NCBI GenBank assembly: GCA_002049455.2
Contig: KV919024.1
Location: 49,736 to 113,735 of the forward strand
Origin: Porphyra umbilicalis
Lineage: Eukaryota; Rhodophyta; Bangiophyceae; Bangiales; Bangiaceae
Length of the DNA: 64,000 bases
Direction of reading: 5' to 3'
Shown piece by piece: positions 1 to 10,751 of this stretch. The position numbers and the translations under genes were made by a program. Positions within the stretch are counted from its first letter, which is position 1. Every line of letters begins with the position of its first letter. The notes under the pieces were generated by a model, which made no database searches, had not been told where the DNA came from, and saw only the letters and a list, made by a program, of their open reading frames with translations.

Positions 1-426
1 GCACCTTGCCACCACGCATGCCCGTCGGCAAACATATCGGAGGCCTTTGCTGCCAGGCATCTGGGAGCAGTCGGTTTCCCGTTTCCGTGAGCCTCGCAGG
101 CTGAGGCGGCGAGTGAGATCGATTCCCAGAACCACCTGTCAGCGGCGATCGAGGTCCACAGATCTCCGACTTGCGGATTCCGCCTCAGCGGTGCCTCCCT
201 CTGGTCCTGCAACGCCCTGCCACAGGGACCGGGATTCGACAGATCCGTTTCTGGAAATTCTGGATCCCCCTTGTGATTCCAGCGAATCCTTCTGTACAGG
301 CTGACAGCACCGACACCGTTGCTTGCTGAACCGGGTGTGTCATGACATCCGCAAATGGCCGCGAAGTTTTTCTTGTCACCTCGGTCGCAAAATGAAGAGG
401 CAGCCGCGCTGACAATTCGCTCGGCG
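1..426. other. Intergenic, no gene recognised
   Basis: Short overlapping ORFs of under 90 codons occur on both strands and none resembles a known protein. I see no repeat or RNA gene here. Confidence 0.5.
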
Positions 427-863
427 TCATGAGCACCGTTGCTCTGACGGTACATGCGAATGGGGGAGGAGGCGTATGCCATCATCACAGACATCCAAGA
501 CGGTACGTGACGAGTGGCTCTGACGCTGCCGCGGCCGTTGCGCGGCGCCTACGGCACCGAGACCGTCGTTGCCACGCGCGGCGGCGGTGTCCGCGCACGG
601 GACCTGCCGAGTCGCCGGCTTGTCGGTGTGGCAGCCCCCACGTGAAAGACGGCCCACTTTGTGGCGGGAGTCGTTGCTGCCGCCGTGCGTCCGCCCATCC
701 GCTTCGCGGGCATGAAACATGTGGCCTGATGACGGCCACCGTCGTGCTGCCGCGTGCTGAGCAGAGTTTCTCTTTGTAGCCGTTCTGAGGAGCTCGGCTT
801 CGCGCTTCGACAGTCGGCGGCTTCGTGCTGCCTCCCCGGAGCGGCGACGGCGGCAGCGCAGAT

Positions 864-922
864 GACGGCGGATGCAGCGGCAGCGGCGGCGGCGGTGGCG
901 GCGGCGGCGGCGGCGGCGGAGC
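864..922. repeat. GCG/GGC trinucleotide-rich microsatellite
   Basis: An imperfect GCN tract that would read as polyalanine or polyglycine depending on frame. It explains why long ORFs exist on both strands here, and it argues against trusting any of them. Confidence 0.8.
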
Positions 923-1107
923 TGGATACCACGGTGGTGGCGGCGGGGGGATCCGGGCCGCTGTGGGGGACGTGCAGGCGGGAGTCGTGTCTCCCTCCAT
1001 CGTATGCAACGCCGCCTCTTGTATACATTTGTTTTGCACCCTCCCGCGTTCGTGCCCGACGCCAGGAATGTGGGTGGCGCTGGCGGCGTTGGCACCCGCA
1101 GCCGCGT

Positions 1108-1805
1108 GCTCGTGTCGCCGCAGTGGGGCGGGCGGTCGGCGTGGGCGTCGGCCGCCCGTGAGCGGCGCGGATCTCGCCAAGCGCGGGTCGTGCACGGCCG
1201 ACGCGGCGGCGCAGACCGCCATGTCGCCGGCGCCGCCGGCCAGACGCGCGGCTGGTGCGGCGCGGGCGGCGGAATGATCGCCTCCCGTGGCGGCGCGGAG
1301 GTGGGCGGATGTGCTGCCGGCTTCTCATTCGTCTCACCGCCTCCGGCTGCAGCAGCAGCTGCGCGTTCGGCGGAAGTGGGCGGGGGGGGGGTGACGGCGG
1401 TGCGACGTCCGCTTTGGACGGCGGCGACGTGCCGGTCGTCGTGGACGTGAACGGCGCGCTGGCAGTCGTGGACGCCTTGTCGCCGTGCGTCCAACCCCCC
1501 GCCGCAGACCTCGTGCTCGCCGTGGCTGCTGACGTCCACTGCCCCGGTGTGGGCGACGCCTACCCCGCCGCGTTCAGCGCCGACGGCCCCCTGCGCAACG
1601 CGTCGGTCGAACATGAGCCGGCGTCGGCGGCGACGCCACCCCCAACCGCTTGCCCGTGTCACCGCCTTGGGGCGTGCGGCGGGTGTGGGCGTCGGCGGCC
1701 CGTGGGCGGTGCGGTGCTCGCCGAGCGCGGGTCGCGCACGGCCGACGCGGCGGCGGCGACCGCTATGTCACTGGAGCGGCCGGCCAGGCGCGCGGCCAGT
1801 GCAAC
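1108..1805. repeat. Diverged direct repeat pair of about 150 bp
   Basis: The segment near 1110-1260 and the segment near 1655-1805 share long stretches, such as the block around GGCCGACGCGGCGGC. Translated on the plus strand, the two copies keep similar peptides (TADAAA..AMS..PPARRAA). This is an old internal duplication in GC-rich DNA, possibly within a coding region. Confidence 0.5.
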
Positions 1806-2031
1806 ATGGGCGGCGGGGGCAGCGTCGCCCACGCCAGTAGCGTCGGGCAAGGCGTGCGCCTGCCACGAGGGCGATGTTGGCGAGGAGGACAATTGCGCGT
1901 CGGCGGCGCTCAACAGTGGCCGCAAGGCGGCGGAAACGGTGCGGCGCGCGCTCCTCGGCCTCCCCTCCCGCTCCCCGGCGCCGGCGTCCTCGATCTCATG
2001 GCCGGACGTTTGGTCTGGCTCGTGTTGTTGA
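1255..2031 (+). CDS. Hypothetical Ala/Cys-rich protein (doubtful)
   Basis: A 258-codon open frame without a recognised domain. Its middle has a less biased composition (for example DVPVVVDVNGALAVVDALSP), and its second half holds one copy of the internal duplication shared with upstream DNA, in a compatible reading. A Cys-containing tail (CACHEGDVGEEDNC) follows. Against it: long ORFs in the other frames and strand are just as open because of GC content, there is no start context that I can judge, and I recognise no homologue. It may be one exon of a larger gene or simply noise. Confidence 0.18.
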   Translation: MRRGRRNDRLPWRRGGGRMCCRLLIRLTASGCSSSCAFGGSGRGGGDGGATSALDGGDVPVVVDVNGALAVVDALSPCVQPPAADLVLAVAADVHCPGVGDAYPAAFSADGPLRNASVEHEPASAATPPPTACPCHRLGACGGCGRRRPVGGAVLAERGSRTADAAAATAMSLERPARRAASATWAAGAASPTPVASGKACACHEGDVGEEDNCASAALNSGRKAAETVRRALLGLPSRSPAPASSISWPDVWSGSCC

Positions 2032-2191
2032 CGTGGGACGCTGCGACGGGTGCGTCAGCACACGTTTCGGCAGGGAAGAACAAGCTGTCGTGCACAACGG
2101 CCCATCGCGACTTGACTGGCACTGTCTCCCACACACGGCACACCAGTAGTGCGCTGCTACATCTAGACTAACACGATTGAGGTCCCTCCGG

Positions 2192-3511
2192 TCACACACC
2201 CTCCCCGCCCAGAACAGGCGCCGGCGGGCGCTGTGCTGGGGTCTTGATTCCAGCCGCCGTTGCCGCAGCGGTTGCCGCACGATCGACGACTGTGGCCACC
2301 GCCCGAGCCATCGGGGTCAACGTTGACGCCTGCATCGTGCCAGGCATGGCGGCGCACAGCCACTCAGAGACCTGAGCGGCCGAAAGCGTCCCACTCGCAA
2401 GCGTGTTGCCACGCACGTGGCTCTCCACAGCACCCTTGATGACCATTCCCCCCAGCTCGTCAACGTCGCCCATCGGACACTGGAACATGTTCTCAAGCAT
2501 CATGTGCGCAATCTTGGCGGGCAGATTCGCCGCAAAGGTAGGGGAGAAAAAGACAGGTAGGGGGGTAGCGAATGCCCCGCGCGCGCCAGCCGGCCACGAA
2601 AAACGATGGACTCGGGAGGCGGTTCCATCTATGTTGATGACACCATCGACCCCAGACCCCACAGCCGCCGCTGAACTGCGCCCATCCGCGGCAGTGCCCT
2701 TTTCCATACGGGGCTGGCCCGGCCGCAGCGGCCGGCTGCGGGCACGCCCCAGGGAGATGGCCTGCGCGTAACGATCCGTCCGGTTCTTGCGCGCTTTCTC
2801 AATGGCTGAGACGGCCTTCAGCTTCTTCTCCCCATTGTCATGCGCGTCCTTGGATGCCGCCGACTTCTCCCCAGCGGCCTCATCCTTGCCCTCATCGCCG
2901 CTCGACTGCTCGTCCAGGCTGCTCTCGGCGGCCTCGGCGGCGATGCGGGAGGCATCAATTGCACCCAAGTGGGCCCTCTTGGACAAATTCAGAAAGTAGT
3001 TCTTGTTTTTGTCGCTGAGCAGGGCCGCTTTGGTGCCCTTGTGCTCCAAAAGGCGGATCGTTTCGTCCAAATCCACGCCGGTGGCGTTGACATTGTCCAA
3101 AAGCCGAGTGGTTGAAACACGGCGCTCGTGGGCGTCGATGGCCTTGGCTGCCGCCTCGCTCTGCGTGTTTGTCACCAGGTTGGTGATCGCAGCATCCGTC
3201 ATGAGGCAGCACATGAAGTCGTCGGTAGTCAGCGGGGCCCGGTTCTGCTTCAGCAAGAAGAGGCCCTTGTTGTTGATCTTGAAGCGCGCGGGGTTGAGGG
3301 TCTGCGTCCCTAACAGGTGACCGGTCTTACCACAGGAAGTGCAAAACGCCTTGTGGATGCAAACTGTCTTGAGGAATTGGGCCGGCTCGTACAGTGGGTG
3401 GTCTTCGCGCAGTGTCCTCCGGCACTGAACATCATTGAGTGGGCACGTACGCGCATCGTGCTGAGGGCCGTCGCGGGGGCCCAGGTAATGGCAGATCGAG
3501 CACCTCCCCAT
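2192..3511 (-). CDS. Zinc-knuckle protein, lineage-specific family, copy 1
   Basis: An uninterrupted 439-codon ORF. Residues 4-23 form an elongated zinc knuckle, CX2CX10HX4C (CSIC...H-DART-C), and a second Cys/His cluster follows at about residues 51-65 (C..H...CTSCGKTGH). The centre is charged and Lys/Glu/Ser-rich (about 190-260). The C-terminal part carries a motif around residues 362-377 (VESHVRG.TLASGTLS) that recurs in two other loci of this window, 6158-7902 and 61830-62480. The short relative CX2CGX2GHX4C is common in Mutator-type transposases and in nucleic-acid-binding proteins, so nucleic-acid binding is a reasonable inference, but the protein is otherwise unknown to me. Unlike the 6.2-kb relative it has no introns. 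It could belong to a mobile element. Confidence 0.7.
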   Translation of the reverse strand: MGRCSICHYLGPRDGPQHDARTCPLNDVQCRRTLREDHPLYEPAQFLKTVCIHKAFCTSCGKTGHLLGTQTLNPARFKINNKGLFLLKQNRAPLTTDDFMCCLMTDAAITNLVTNTQSEAAAKAIDAHERRVSTTRLLDNVNATGVDLDETIRLLEHKGTKAALLSDKNKNYFLNLSKRAHLGAIDASRIAAEAAESSLDEQSSGDEGKDEAAGEKSAASKDAHDNGEKKLKAVSAIEKARKNRTDRYAQAISLGRARSRPLRPGQPRMEKGTAADGRSSAAAVGSGVDGVINIDGTASRVHRFSWPAGARGAFATPLPVFFSPTFAANLPAKIAHMMLENMFQCPMGDVDELGGMVIKGAVESHVRGNTLASGTLSAAQVSEWLCAAMPGTMQASTLTPMARAVATVVDRAATAAATAAGIKTPAQRPPAPVLGGEGV

Positions 3512-5365
3512 TGACGCGCGGGGGGGGGTGGAAGTACGTCGGGGGTAAAGCGAGGGGGGGAGGGGAAGTTGCAGAGAGAAAAGTAGACGAGGACGTGGTG
3601 TTCACGACAGCGCCTGGCCGGTCGGCCGACCACCTGGCAGCATCCGCGCCGCCGGCCACCCGTCTTATGACAGCGAGTTGTGGCCACTGTGGCCAAATGG
3701 CCACTGCGGCCAGATGGACACTTTGGCCAGATGGCCTCAGTTGAGACCGCACCTGTCTGTTTGGCCTCTGAGGGGGGGACCTCCCTCACGTGGCACCCCA
3801 GGACGCCGCCCAGATCACCCCGGGACTAAAGTGTATGTCGGTCAGAAGGGCTCTTTCGGGGGGTCGCGGTTGTCTGGCTCCTTGGGAGGGTAGCTATAGG
3901 ATCTATGCCAGCAAAGAATCCCGCGTCTCGGCCGCCTGCTCGGGTCCATTCGCGTTGCCGCAGGGGGAGGAAGAGGATGCATGGCGTTGCCAAACGAGCT
4001 GCAAATTCATCCGTATTCACAGTGTCAAAGAGAACCTAGCATGTCAGTGTACACAAGATCCAGTGCTCCCACTGGCTGAAAATAGCCTCGAGGCAGCGTG
4101 TCACCTTCGAGACTTAGTGGTCCACACCTGGTAGTCAACAAACATGCACAAGTATGCGTGGCCACATTTTAGAAGAGCACCATATGCAGTTGCTCCCGCT
4201 TTCCCCAGTTTTCTTATCACCCTCCCCCTCCGCCTGCTCATCGTGCACGTCGCAGTCGGCTCTTCTTGTCTTGCTGTCCCCTTTCCCGGCCGGTTCGCTG
4301 GCTGTGTTCCGGTCATGGGCAGGCGGGACGGTGACGGTGACCCTGGTTGTTCTCCCGCCTCTGTGGCGGGCACCTCGACGGGCGCGGAGCTCCTGCTTGT
4401 CGTGAGCAGGTGGTGCAGTTGCTGGGGGGAATGGAGTGGCCCGATGGGGGTGAGCCTGTGACTGCGCAGGTTGATAGGCGTCGGCGTGGATAATATATAG
4501 GTTGTGCTGTGGCACTGCGTGGGGGGGGGGGGGGGCGTGTGTTATTGGATGGGGAGCGGACGAGGTGGCGAGGTGGAGTGTGCGAGACGGACTGTGCATC
4601 ATGTGCTGCGTGTGGGGCAGCTCTACATGTTCCGATATGCACCGTTCTATCTCAAGCATACAGTCGTTCCACAAAAAACCTAGCACTCGGCCGAGACCAA
4701 TAGTACCATGGACAAGATCCAAGATTTATGAACACATGGAAAAGAGCAAAGCAAAATGTGCCACGGAGCACTGTGTGGTTGAATCTGATCCGAACAGCAT
4801 CATTGCTGCACCTGGGAGCGAGCCGACACTGCCTTGTGTTGCCACTTCCAGGATCCTCTCAGTGCCCCGTTAGTGTGGCACTGGGCCTCGGGGCCAAATC
4901 GGTTGCTCCACTGCGCAGCGGGGGCCAGAAACAGCCAGATTCGACTCCAAACCCGTTCTCGGTACGCCTCGCTGGTACTGTACTGTCGGACCCGCCCGAT
5001 CGGCTCCTAAGTCTTCATGAATCTAAATCAACCCAGTGATGGGCCTCAAATTGGATCTGGAAAGCTGCCAAACCATTCAGGATCAATATCGATTCATATT
5101 AAAATCGATCGTCAGCGTGCCGCGCAGCCCGGGTCCGCACAAGATTCCGATCGTTGTCATCCGCCACCTGCTGGATGAGGCGGCGGTGGCCGCCGCATGT
5201 GAATGCCGCAGGCACGCGAAAATTGTGACAGATTGCGCGTGGTGGCCTGCGGTCGTGGTCGACGATTGATGACCGTTTAGCGCAGCGCGGCCGGCCAGCG
5301 GTGCACGCCCCGCTCAACGGCAACAGCCGGGGGTGTTGCAACAACCGTCCCCCCCCACCCCCCCC
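3512..5365. other. Intergenic with short simple repeats
   Basis: No convincing gene. Around 3678-3745 there is a short degenerate tandem repeat of a GGCCAxxTGGCC-type unit. A poly-G run lies near 4520-4535. The many overlapping ORFs at 4130-4720 lack recognisable domains. The 51-bp repeat at 4659-4709 is listed separately. Confidence 0.5.
4659..4709 (+). repeat. 51-bp repeat, partner at 20559-20609 in inverted orientation
   Basis: The sequence from TACAGTCGTTCC through AGTACCAT is identical, on the opposite strand, to 20559-20609. Similarity stops abruptly on both sides. I do not recognise it as a tRNA, snRNA or transposon end. It may be a conserved fragment of a dispersed element. Confidence 0.8.
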
Positions 5366-5850
5366 ACCTGGTATCCAAAATTGGCAGTGCTTCCGACACG
5401 CAGGACGCCTGTGGGGCCAGGCACTGTGCGCCCCCCCCCCACTCCATCGTGATGTCCCAAATTGGCAGTGTGTCAGACAAGCAGTACGTCTCCGGGGCCA
5501 GGCACTGGACGCGCCCCCGCACCCCCCACCTGGTATCCGAAATTCGCAGTGTTTCCGAAACGCAGGGTGCCTCAGGGGCCGGGCACTGTGCGCCCCCCCC
5601 CCCTCCATCGCGAGGTCTCAAATTGGCAGTGTTTCCGACGCGCAGGACCTTTTTGGGGCCAGGCACTGGTCTCGCACCACTCCCCCCCTCATCATACCCC
5701 AAATTGGCAGTGTTTCCGACGGCAGGACGTTTTTGTGGGGGCCAGGGACAGGTCGGGTCCCCCCCCCTCCCCCCCTTCATAGGAACGAAACTCGGCAATG
5801 TCTCCAGCACGCAGGGGGTTCCTGGAGCCCGACAGCCACCCACGTGCTGG
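5366..5850 (+). repeat. Minisatellite, about 80-bp unit, six degenerate copies
   Basis: The units each begin near ..AAATTGGCAGTGTTTCCGAC and continue with GGGGCCAGGCACTG and a poly-C tract. Unit starts fall near 5375, 5456, 5538, 5617, 5697 and 5784. Because the unit is GC-rich and nearly stop-free, it creates long spurious ORFs on both strands (5277-6443). One isolated unit lies on the other strand near 16505-16600. Confidence 0.85.
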
Positions 5851-6157
5851 GGAGGGGCATCGTAGGTCACCTGCTTGTGCGGGTGGGTACAGCACACCGC
5901 ACGGGTGGCGAAGCCAGGCCCCCGGTGACGTTTTCTGACGATTGCGCGCCGGCCCCATGCGGACATCAGTTTGGTGCGCGGGCCGCACTGTCTGCCGCGT
6001 GTCACCAGTTCGCCAATCATATTAAGTTGTGTGCCGGCGACGACGTCGAGCGGTCGGGATGGCACCACCGTCGTTACGCTGTCCCGTTCCCAGGCCCGAA
6101 CCCCCTCCCCCTGCGTCATCGACTCGCCCAACGAATGCTTGGTCCACACACGCAACC

Positions 6158-7902
6158 ATGCCATCTGGTGATGATATTTCGCCGGTCTGCGCCTGCCCGG
6201 CCGACGATGGGGCGGCCGATACGGGACGCGCGGCTGGATCGGTACCGTCGTGTTCCAGCCCCGCTGAGAATTCGGGTGGTGCGGCTGCCTCTGACGATGG
6301 GTCGTCCGAGGGGACTGACGAGGAGGAAGAGGCCCGTCTGGGCCAGGCGTGTTCGATTTGCGGGTACCGCAAGCGGTTTTCGCACGACAGGCACAACGCA
6401 CGCACGTGCGGTGCAAGAAGCCTCGAATGCGCTCCCAGTCTAAGCGTCCCGGCCGAGTTCCGGGCCGAGGTTTGCCCTTTCCCTAACACGACTAAGAAGG
6501 CAAAAACATGCCCCAAGTCGGCTGTGTACGTTTTCGTTTTCCTGTGGAGGTGACACAAGTTTCTTGTGGGATCTCAGCATAGTGCTCGCTATGCCCTATG
6601 ATCATTGGATGACACATGCCAACTCGTGTGTCTCTCGTGTGTGACTTTGCTACGACGTCATTGGCTGGTTGTTTTTTAGTTTCACGCTGTGTTTCCAGGA
6701 GGGACACCTTGCCCACACTATGTCCTTGACGAAGGCCTTCACTCTCGGACGTACGAAGAATGGTCGGCCATCGATACGTCAAAGAAAAGAGGCGCGCTTC
6801 GAGCCCCGTTTTATGGTGTGCCCCAAGACCGAGGCTGTGCACCTCGAGCGCCGGGCGGCGTCGGCGCGCCGAGCGGCTACGCTCAAAGCGGTGAGGCGCG
6901 AGGCGGTCGAGGTTCAGAAGCGGGCGGCGCTTTGTCCCGATGTCACCAACCTTCCCCCAGCCGCCCGGGCTGCAAGCATGGTCCGCGTGGCCGACGCGAT
7001 GACAGGTCATCACGCGCGAGCCGCGCTGGTCACCAATCCGCGTGGCGCTGCCTACCACAGGGCGTACGCGGGTGGCATCGGCTCGGGAATGGGCGAGAAC
7101 GTCGCCTTGCTGTACGCCGGTGCGACTCAAGCCGGTATTGAGTTCGGCGAATCGGCTTCTGGGGAAGTGCCCAACTCCGAGGTGGTTCGGCGTGGGATTC
7201 ACAAGCGGCTTCAGAAGGCGAGTGCGACAAAGAAAAAAGCCCACGCCGATCGCATTAGCAAGCTGCTGGGCGCATTGAGTGGCCCTACCGGGTAATCCAG
7301 ACTGTACCTTGGCTGTATCGCTTCTCTCTTACGTCGTCTCTCTCCCCCCCCTCTTTCTGGCATTCCGATTGAGCTAGCGGAAGCTGCAACTTGACACTAA
7401 CACGAGATCCATCGACATCCCTCATATTCTCGCGTTTCAATCCCATCCGCTTCACAGGGACGCTCACAACCTCCGAGATGGATCATCGGGCCAACCAGCG
7501 CCTGCTGGGTCTCGCGCCGACCCGCCGGCTGCCAACGAGGTGGCCGAGAACCAAACGCTGGCCGCTGGCCTGCCCGGGGGACCCAGCAGCGCTGCCGCTG
7601 CCGGTGGGAACGCCGCGTTCAATCACTTTGGTCCGGCGGAGCTTTCCGAGAGCATTGAACTGTTCATTTATGGACCAAGCTTTTCGGCGGAGCGGGAGAG
7701 CTTCGTTTGCAAAGCGCGCGCGGGGATGGAGAGCCAATTTGTCCGTGGACACACGGTTTCAGGGTCGTCCTTGTCTACGTCTGCTGTGGTGGCACTCATT
7801 CTGTGTAAGTGGGGGAGCGCCGGGCAGGACCATCCATCGATTGAGGACCTTCCCGCGGGTTTGGTTGACACAGTCACACGCTGGGTGTCTTCCCATCGCT
7901 GA
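6158..7902 (+). CDS. Zinc-knuckle family protein, three exons (copy 2)
   Basis: Proposed structure: exon 1 at 6158-6523, intron GTGTACG...TTTCCAG, exon 2 at 6699-7291, intron GTAATCC...CTTCACAG, exon 3 at 7458-7902. Both introns are short (175 and 166 bp), obey GT-AG, and join the exons in matching phase to give about 467 residues. Exon 1 has an acidic Ser/Glu stretch and the CX2CX10HX4C knuckle at residues 65-84 (CSICGY...H-NART-C), the same spacing as in the protein at 2192-3511. Exon 3 has the shared C-terminal motif (GMESQFVRGHTVSGSSLS). An AATAAA signal lies near 7956. It converges on the DDE transposase gene, with under 100 bp between the two stop codons. The middle part is not clearly alignable with copy 1. 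Function unknown. Confidence 0.6.
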
Positions 7903-7994
7903 GCGTTGGTGTTGGGAGCCGTTTGCCTTCCTTCGGTTTGTCTCGCAACTTTGTCAATAAATGTGTCTTTTCCTGTTCTCCTCTTCATCATCAG

Positions 7995-9095
7995 CTACTC
8001 TCGCTCCACTGGCAACGGCTCAAAGGCATCTTGCCAAGGCCCCTCTGGACCAGCGAGCTCCGGCCCGTTCCGAACGGCCTCCAGAAGGCAATGCTCAAAG
8101 TGCTTGCCAATATTTTCCGCCGACAAAGAGATAATCGCTAAGGCGTGGCGGAGGGCGTCAGGCTCCTCCGGGAACAAATGATGCATCGTCTTGAGCAGGT
8201 TGGACAGCTCACTGAAGACCGCTTCGATTGCTTGAAAATCTTGGCTGTAGGGAAGAAGCCGCAGCGGGAAGACGCCCGCCGCCACAATCCACGCGTCCGC
8301 TTCCGCCGTGTGGATGGGTGCGTCGTCCAATAGGAGGACACACCTATCGGCTTGGAGTGCCCAAGGCAACCCCGGGACGAACTTGTTCATCCTTGGCAGC
8401 AGCCCTGCGAGGAAGATGAGCCAGTCATCCGAGTTTTGTGACGGGGGAGTGGGTGTCGTCTCGCAGTGGATGACGCCCGTCTGGTAGGACACGGCCATCA
8501 TCGTGGAAGTTCGAAGGATGTGCTTTTCGGCGCGCGAAAGGCAGTCATATCGAATCCCGCACAGCCACCGACCACGCCTGCGCCGCACGTCGCCTCCATC
8601 CTTGTGCGTCTCGTCAACTGAGACGATGCACCGTAGCGGAATTGACAGCATAACGCGCGCAAACGCCTCCCGGCGCTCCTGGTCCCGCTCCCGACACATT
8701 CGATACAGCTTCTTGTAGGAGAAGCCGGCAGCTCGGAGAATGCGGTCGAGCGTCCCAATAGAGGCCTTGTATGAGTCGCGATAGCCAGGGAGAGTGGATA
8801 GATGGGTAAAAACGTCCTTTATTTCACCTATCAGCTGCTCGGGGTCCGTAAGGATGACAGCATTGACGGCTTCAAGGAAGTGGGAATCGTAGATGACGCT
8901 GTCTGCGTGTCGGTTGCGTAAAACAGGGTCCGGCCACCACTCGCCCGACGCGACGTAGGCGCTAATCCACACCTGGACCGTCGCGCGGTTGCAAGCTAAG
9001 CGCCGCGCAGCCTCCTTCTTGGAGAAGCCCTCAAATAGCACCCAGGAGACCGCCATCATCCGCGCGGTGTCATCGAAGACCATAGTGTCCTGCAC
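7995..9095 (-). CDS. IS630/Tc1-mariner-type DDE transposase, intact
   Basis: A single 366-codon ORF. The N-terminus has a helix-turn-helix (about 18-50, KKEAARRL...RATVQVW) followed by a second DNA-binding region, as expected for the IS630/Tc1 group. The catalytic triad is visible as D161 (SVDETH), D257 (LLLDDAPIH) and E291 (PYSQDFQAIE), with 33 residues between the second and third residues. The length is typical for the family, and there are no stops or frame breaks, so the enzyme could be functional. It would act in the nucleus by cut-and-paste, usually into TA. I could not find its terminal inverted repeats by eye, so the element's limits are open. It may be host-domesticated or part of a larger element that includes the convergent zinc-knuckle gene. 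Confidence 0.88.
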   Translation of the reverse strand: MQDTMVFDDTARMMAVSWVLFEGFSKKEAARRLACNRATVQVWISAYVASGEWWPDPVLRNRHADSVIYDSHFLEAVNAVILTDPEQLIGEIKDVFTHLSTLPGYRDSYKASIGTLDRILRAAGFSYKKLYRMCRERDQERREAFARVMLSIPLRCIVSVDETHKDGGDVRRRRGRWLCGIRYDCLSRAEKHILRTSTMMAVSYQTGVIHCETTPTPPSQNSDDWLIFLAGLLPRMNKFVPGLPWALQADRCVLLLDDAPIHTAEADAWIVAAGVFPLRLLPYSQDFQAIEAVFSELSNLLKTMHHLFPEEPDALRHALAIISLSAENIGKHFEHCLLEAVRNGPELAGPEGPWQDAFEPLPVERE

Positions 9096-10751
9096 ACGAG
9101 CCGAACGCGGAGTCTTTCTCCCACCTGTTCGTCGCTTCGGACCCCAACGTCGCCTCCAGCAGAGTCCTTATCGACTTAGATGAGCCTCACGGTAGCGTTG
9201 TGGCCCCCCGTGCTGACATGGGACGAATGCGCGGGAGTTTCAGAGGCACGCCCGGGAAAAAAGTAGTCCGCGTGGTCCTGGCAGGTCTCTGCCGAGCGCA
9301 ACGTTGAAAAAGGCACTCAGTTGACAATGCAAGGGCCCACCAGTGGAATTAGAAATACATGCCTCAGTGCCCTCATCGGTCAGATTGGCACGCAGCCAAC
9401 CCGTCACAGACGATACAGTGCAGAATCTGCGGATCTCAGTGATGTTACCCTGGGCCGTGCAAGCTCCAATGTCGTTTGAGCTTCATGCAGCCCCTTGCCC
9501 ACGATGCAGGGGTCCACAGCAACGGCAACGTAGCCCAAAAACAAGCATGGCAGCCCTAGAAATGGTCAGCACAGATAACAAGCCACCTGTCTACGGATGC
9601 CACAGAAGTTTCCGGGACGAACACTGCACAGCGCCGTACTTACCACGTCTAGGACTGAGCCATTATGGCGTCTGCGATGCCAGTGGTACAGATGGCGCGA
9701 CATGGGCAGTCCAGCACGACGTGTAGGCTACCCAGGGGTCTGCATAGGTCTCCAGAAAGTCGCGTTGACGCGTATATTTCTTCAGCTCTGGTTCCGGTCG
9801 CCAAGAAGAGTCTGGTCCAACTAGTGGCGCTCAGTACCAAGATCGCGTGATAGCCAGACATCGGCAGGGTCGTGCTCAAAACAACCAGCGCTCGAGGGGT
9901 AGGCAGATACTAGGGACTTCCATCACAATCCGCTCTAGAGGGTCAGACGGCAGCCATCTCTATGTACAGGTCTCCAGTTATAGGGTGCGACAGCCGGGCC
10001 AGGGAAGAACAGTGGACAGCACCGTACTGACCACGTCTTTGACTGTACCATGATGGCATCAACGGTGCCCACGGTACAAGCAGCGTGATGAGCGGGGGTC
10101 GGCGCGACGCTTGCGCAACGCAGGAGTCTGTATAGGTCTCCAGAACGTGGTAGTGCCTTGCGCTTCTCGTCAGGTCTTACTCAAGCCACGAACTTCAGGC
10201 TGGTTCAATTCTCGGCACAGGGCACTACGAGTGCTGCTCGATACCGTAGGCTTCAACCAGTGTCGATTCTACCACGCCCTGGGATCAGTCTCTCACAGTG
10301 TTTTGGCTTGATCTCATCCAGAAGTTGTCGATTCCGGCCAGCCTACATACGAAAGCCGCCGTTACAGGGTGTCACCCGTGCTTCTCGAGGTCTCCAGGCA
10401 CCCTCTACCGAGTCAACCGGCCTACACTCCATATCAAGTCGATGGCACCGTCCACGAGAGCGGCACTGCATGCGCTCTGGGACAAAAATACACGAGGAAG
10501 ATCGGTCCTCGACTCCACGAACTGGACCGCCACTAGTTGCTCGAGCGCGCACCCCCTCCCGCCCACCCGCTCATGCCATGTGCCGACTATCTGCACCAGA
10601 CGACCTACGCTTCTTTCCTCGACAGTCGGACTTGATGCGTCCGTGCAAGATGGAAACAGAAACAGTGATGTACGGAATCGTTTACACCCACTTCCCCCTC
10701 CCCCCCCGCGGCGCCAGAAGTACCTCAGACAGGCAGGGCACCCAAGCAACA
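9096..10751. other. Intergenic, degenerate repeats only
   Basis: No ORF with recognisable domains. A diverged direct duplication of about 200 bp, offset about 390 bp, lies here (listed separately). The rest is unassigned. Confidence 0.5.
9590..10190. repeat. Degenerate tandem duplication, about 390-bp period
   Basis: The block around 9641-9760 (CACGTCTAGGACTGAGCCAT..., GTCTGCATAGGTCTCCAGAA at 9738) recurs at about 10032-10150 (CACGTCTTTGACTGTACCAT..., GTCTGTATAGGTCTCCAGAA at 10126). A weaker third copy may follow near 10365. No coding meaning is seen. Confidence 0.65.

Noticed and set aside
427..1662. 411-codon minus-strand ORF and several overlapping ORFs
   Set aside because: Arg/Pro/His-rich in every frame, crossing a GCN microsatellite; openness follows from GC content.
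5277..6443. 380-codon ORFs on both strands
   Set aside because: They read through the 80-bp minisatellite and are products of its unit.
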